From positions 1,054,001 to 1,118,000 of the forward strand of contig NZ_JBGCUN010000001.1 in NCBI RefSeq assembly GCF_041103235.1: 64,000 bases of DNA, given 5' to 3'. The DNA comes from Yoonia sp. R2331 (lineage in GTDB: Bacteria; Pseudomonadota; Alphaproteobacteria; Rhodobacterales; Rhodobacteraceae). Of this stretch, positions 62,901-64,000 are shown in pieces. A program made the position numbers and the translations under genes. The notes under the pieces were generated by a model. That model did no database searches and was not told where the DNA came from. It saw nothing but the letters and a program-made list of their open reading frames with translations. Position 1 is the stretch's first letter, and every line of letters begins with the position of its first letter.

Positions 62901-62922
62901 GGGGGAGAAGCAGAATGTCTAA
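59911..62922 (+). CDS. soxA: sarcosine oxidase alpha subunit
   Basis: SoxA, 1003 residues, binds NAD+ and tetrahydrofolate and is the folate-methylating half of the enzyme. An N-terminal ferredoxin-like domain (GKNLRGLEGDTLASALLAND; RSFKYHRPRGVIASG) precedes the dinucleotide fold VLVIGGGIAGLAAALAAG (about 171-188). The C-terminal half is a GcvT-type aminomethyltransferase domain (GLLDASTLGKLVVSGPDAGKF; GTEALHIMRAEKGF). The ATG at 59911 overlaps the soxD stop. soxG starts eight bases before its end. Confidence 0.96.
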   Translation: MSTRLAREGRFVNKSKPVAFTFNGKNLRGLEGDTLASALLANDQMLIGRSFKYHRPRGVIASGAEEPNGLVNLGKGDSFEPNARVTTTEVFDGLHATSQNHWPSLEFDVGAINSHLSRFLPAGFYYKMFMFPRPFWKHIYEPFIRKSAGLGKAPKTRDDNTYEHFHIHADVLVIGGGIAGLAAALAAGQSGARVVLMEQTAHWGGRAPVDGAVIDGMPAQEWVDETVAALSQMDNVTLRTRCMGAGVYDHGYVLGYERLTDHAPRPGAVKHRLWRVRAQQVVTATGAIERPLSFAANDLPGVVLASAARDYVVNFGVSLGDRTVIVTNNDDAYRTAITLKEAGLDVPAIIDARPAVTGDLPEQARALGIRVETGKGIAKVKGGKRVTGVAICAQAGEGAILEEIACDCVAMSGGWSPVVHLWSHCGGKLSWDADQAMFRPDAARAPTGANGQAFVTVAGVANGHLFTAEGVADGFCAGRAAANAAGHSKKPGQAPMGEDAAEGALSPVWLMPQGASYALRSKAWLDFQNDVKVSDVQLAAKEGFESVEHAKRYTTLGMATDQGKISNINGLAILADQLGADIPDVGTTTFRPPYTPISMAAIAGPAQRDLFQPVRKTPMSDWHTANGAFYEPVGQWRRPYAYLRGSETVHDAVNREVVNARTNTGLLDASTLGKLVVSGPDAGKFLDMMYTNMMSTLPIGKCRYGLMCTENGFLSDDGVVARINDDTWLCHTTTGGAERIHGWMEDWLQCEWWDWQVYVANVTEQLAQVAVVGPNARKLLEKLGGMDVSKDMLPFMHWADGTLGGFDARVYRISFSGELSYEIAVPASQGRAFWDALLEAGEEFGIMPYGTEALHIMRAEKGFIMIGDETDGTIIPQDLNLNWALSKKKEDYLGKRAHARSHMADPNRWKLVGLETLDGSVLPDGAYAIANGVNANGQGNTQGRVTSTYFSPTLKKGIAMGLVLNGPDRMGEVISFTNIGGEPIKAKIVDQVFYDPEGEKQNV

Positions 62923-63487
62923 TGCTGTCAGCGCATTAAACGGCAAAGTCGCCCAAGGTGACGTGACAATCCGCGAGGATGGTCTGCGCGGCATGATCAG
63001 CCTGCGGGGCGATATGTCGAACAGCAAACTCAAGTCGGTCTGTGCCGAATTGACCGGTGTCGCGTTTCCCACACAGGGGCGCGCGCAGGGTGCGGGCACC
63101 ACGGGCCTTGCGTGGATGTCCCCGGATGAGGTGCTGGTGATGGTGCCCCATGACCTGGTGGCAGACGCGCTGGCGCGGATCGCAAAGGCGCTGAAGGGCC
63201 AGCACCACCTGGCGGTCAACGTTTCGGACGCGCGTGCCGTTATGGTGGTCGAAGGCCCCTTTGTCCGTGATGTCTTTGCCAAACTGGCACCTGTTGACTT
63301 GCACCCTGACAGCTTTGGCCCCGGCGACTTCCGCCGCTCGCGTCTGGGGCAGGTGGCTGCCGCGTTCTGGATGCGCGATGACCAATGTGTCGAGGTTGTC
63401 TGCTTCCGTTCTGTGGCTGACTATGCCTTTGACCTGCTGGCCGCTGCGGCCAAAGGCGGCCCCGTCGGACACTTCCCCACCGGCTAA
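62915..63487 (+). CDS. soxG: sarcosine oxidase gamma subunit
   Basis: SoxG, 190 residues, is the structural gamma subunit. Family segments are VTIREDGLRGMISLRGDMS, GTTGLAWMSPDEVLVMV, HLAVNVSDARAVMVVEGP and FWMRDDQCVEVVCFRSVADY. The start at 62915 overlaps soxA by eight bases with GAGGGGGAGAAG upstream. It completes soxBDAG. No folate-recycling gene follows in the window; the next gene is superoxide dismutase. Confidence 0.95.
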   Translation: MSNAVSALNGKVAQGDVTIREDGLRGMISLRGDMSNSKLKSVCAELTGVAFPTQGRAQGAGTTGLAWMSPDEVLVMVPHDLVADALARIAKALKGQHHLAVNVSDARAVMVVEGPFVRDVFAKLAPVDLHPDSFGPGDFRRSRLGQVAAAFWMRDDQCVEVVCFRSVADYAFDLLAAAAKGGPVGHFPTG

Positions 63488-63570
63488 GCGGGGCGTTTCG
63501 GGGTTGACGCGCGGGCCAATCACGCTTTGTTAAGCGGCAAAGCAACTTCGCATCAAAAGGGGTCCATAAT

Positions 63571-64000
63571 ATGGCTTTTGAACTTCCCGATCTTCCCTAT
63601 GCGCACGACGCGCTGGCATCCAAAGGCATGTCCGCAGAGACGCTGGAATACCACCACGACCTGCACCACAACGCCTATGTCACCAATGGCAACAAGGCGA
63701 TCGAAGGCACCGAATGGGCTGGCAAGTCTCTGGAAGAGATCATCGTCGGCACCTACGATAAATCGGCGGTCGCCCAGAACGGTATCTTCAACAACATCAG
63801 CCAGTTGTGGAACCACAACCAGTTCTGGGAAATGATGGGTCCGGGCGATGCCGGGATGCCGGGCGAGCTGGAAAAAGCGTTGACCGAAAGCTTCGGCTCT
63901 GTCGATGAATTCAAGTCGCAGTTCTCTGCTGCAGGCGCGGGCCAGTTCGGTTCCGGCTGGTGCTGGCTGGTCAAAAACGCTGACGGTTCATTGGCAGTCA
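63571..64000 (+). CDS. sodB: superoxide dismutase, Fe/Mn type (partial)
   Basis: The first 143 codons of an Fe/Mn-family superoxide dismutase, which converts superoxide to O2 and H2O2. The first metal-ligand region LEYHHDLHHNAYV and the second, SQLWNHNQFWEMM, are present, as is GSGWCWLVKN just before the window ends. Residue choice (AGAGQFGSGW) favours the iron type. AAGGGG lies eight bases before the ATG. Upstream, TTGACG (63504-63509) and the inverted repeat GCTTTG...CAAAGC (63524-63543) may be promoter and operator. Confidence 0.94.
   Translation, partial: MAFELPDLPYAHDALASKGMSAETLEYHHDLHHNAYVTNGNKAIEGTEWAGKSLEEIIVGTYDKSAVAQNGIFNNISQLWNHNQFWEMMGPGDAGMPGELEKALTESFGSVDEFKSQFSAAGAGQFGSGWCWLVKNADGSLAV

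Noticed and set aside
1-64000. CRISPR arrays, tRNA or rRNA genes, transposases, prophage or toxin-antitoxin modules
   Set aside because: I looked at all intergenic stretches and product families and saw no regular spacer arrays, cloverleaf sequences, rRNA, integrase or transposase. The small proteins found are not in recognisable toxin-antitoxin pairs.

Overview
The window reads as a chromosomal segment of a marine-type alphaproteobacterium of the Rhodobacterales (Roseobacter group). This rests on a nuo (complex I) cluster loaded with accessory reading frames, a soxBDAG sarcosine oxidase operon, a leucine-degradation operon, RhlE, RNase J and CcmI of alphaproteobacterial type, a VPLPA-CTERM protein, a Hint-domain protein, and dispersed intergenic repeats that I recognise from this group. 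I see no rRNA, tRNA, CRISPR array, transposase or prophage. The window is almost fully coding and no gene-free stretch exceeds 300 bases. A genus-level call would be guesswork.

Layout. 1-8.5 kb holds the tail of an unknown gene, a family-92-like glycosyltransferase, moaA, a lipoprotein, the amino-sugar genes glmS and glmU with an AlkD-like repair gene coupled to glmS, gph, and an MmgE/PrpD gene. 8.6-10.6 kb holds a DegT-type aminotransferase and a small-molecule kinase, with two perfect palindromes in the upstream divergent gap. 10.7-18.1 kb is a leucine/isovalerate catabolic operon: isovaleryl-CoA dehydrogenase, methylcrotonyl-CoA carboxylase beta and alpha, a GST, hydroxymethylglutaryl-CoA lyase and a methylglutaconyl-CoA hydratase-like protein, preceded by a TetR-style operator.

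18.2-40.1 kb carries all fourteen complex I genes in the order nuoA-N with separate C and D. Around seventeen non-nuo frames are threaded between them, mostly with 1-17 base overlaps: a sulfotransferase, lipoproteins, small membrane proteins, two DUF3291 proteins flanking a zinc-ribbon protein, two DUF5333-like proteins, two carboxymuconolactone-decarboxylase-like proteins, and a membrane protein whose C-terminal helix-hairpin-helix domain also occurs as a C-terminal extension of NuoE. birA, coaX and an RNase J gene follow nuoN directly.

43.3-49.2 kb lies on the minus strand (exported protein, RhlE helicase, two unknown proteins, VPLPA-CTERM protein, release factor 3). 49.5-51.5 kb holds three tandem paralogous lipoproteins, the third behind a hairpin that abuts its start codon. 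51.5-57.5 kb holds a Hint-domain protein, an atypical SDR, an AlkC-like glycosylase, an Fbp-type ABC ATPase, and a minus-strand ccmI-ruvX-DUF1289 operon. 57.7-63.5 kb is soxBDAG, interrupted after soxB by two small membrane-protein genes, one of them antisense. The window ends inside an Fe/Mn superoxide dismutase gene.

Functionally, leucine breakdown (needing biotin on MccA, which the BirA in this window could supply) and sarcosine oxidation feed acetyl-CoA, acetoacetate, glycine and one-carbon units into a respiratory cell whose NADH is oxidised by complex I. H2O2 from sarcosine oxidase fits with, but does not prove, a link to the adjacent superoxide dismutase. The least explained parts are the accessory genes of the nuo cluster, a small nuo-embedded gene broken by an in-frame amber codon, the HhH domain duplication, triple 11-base-period iterons at two sites, and the three-lipoprotein array.
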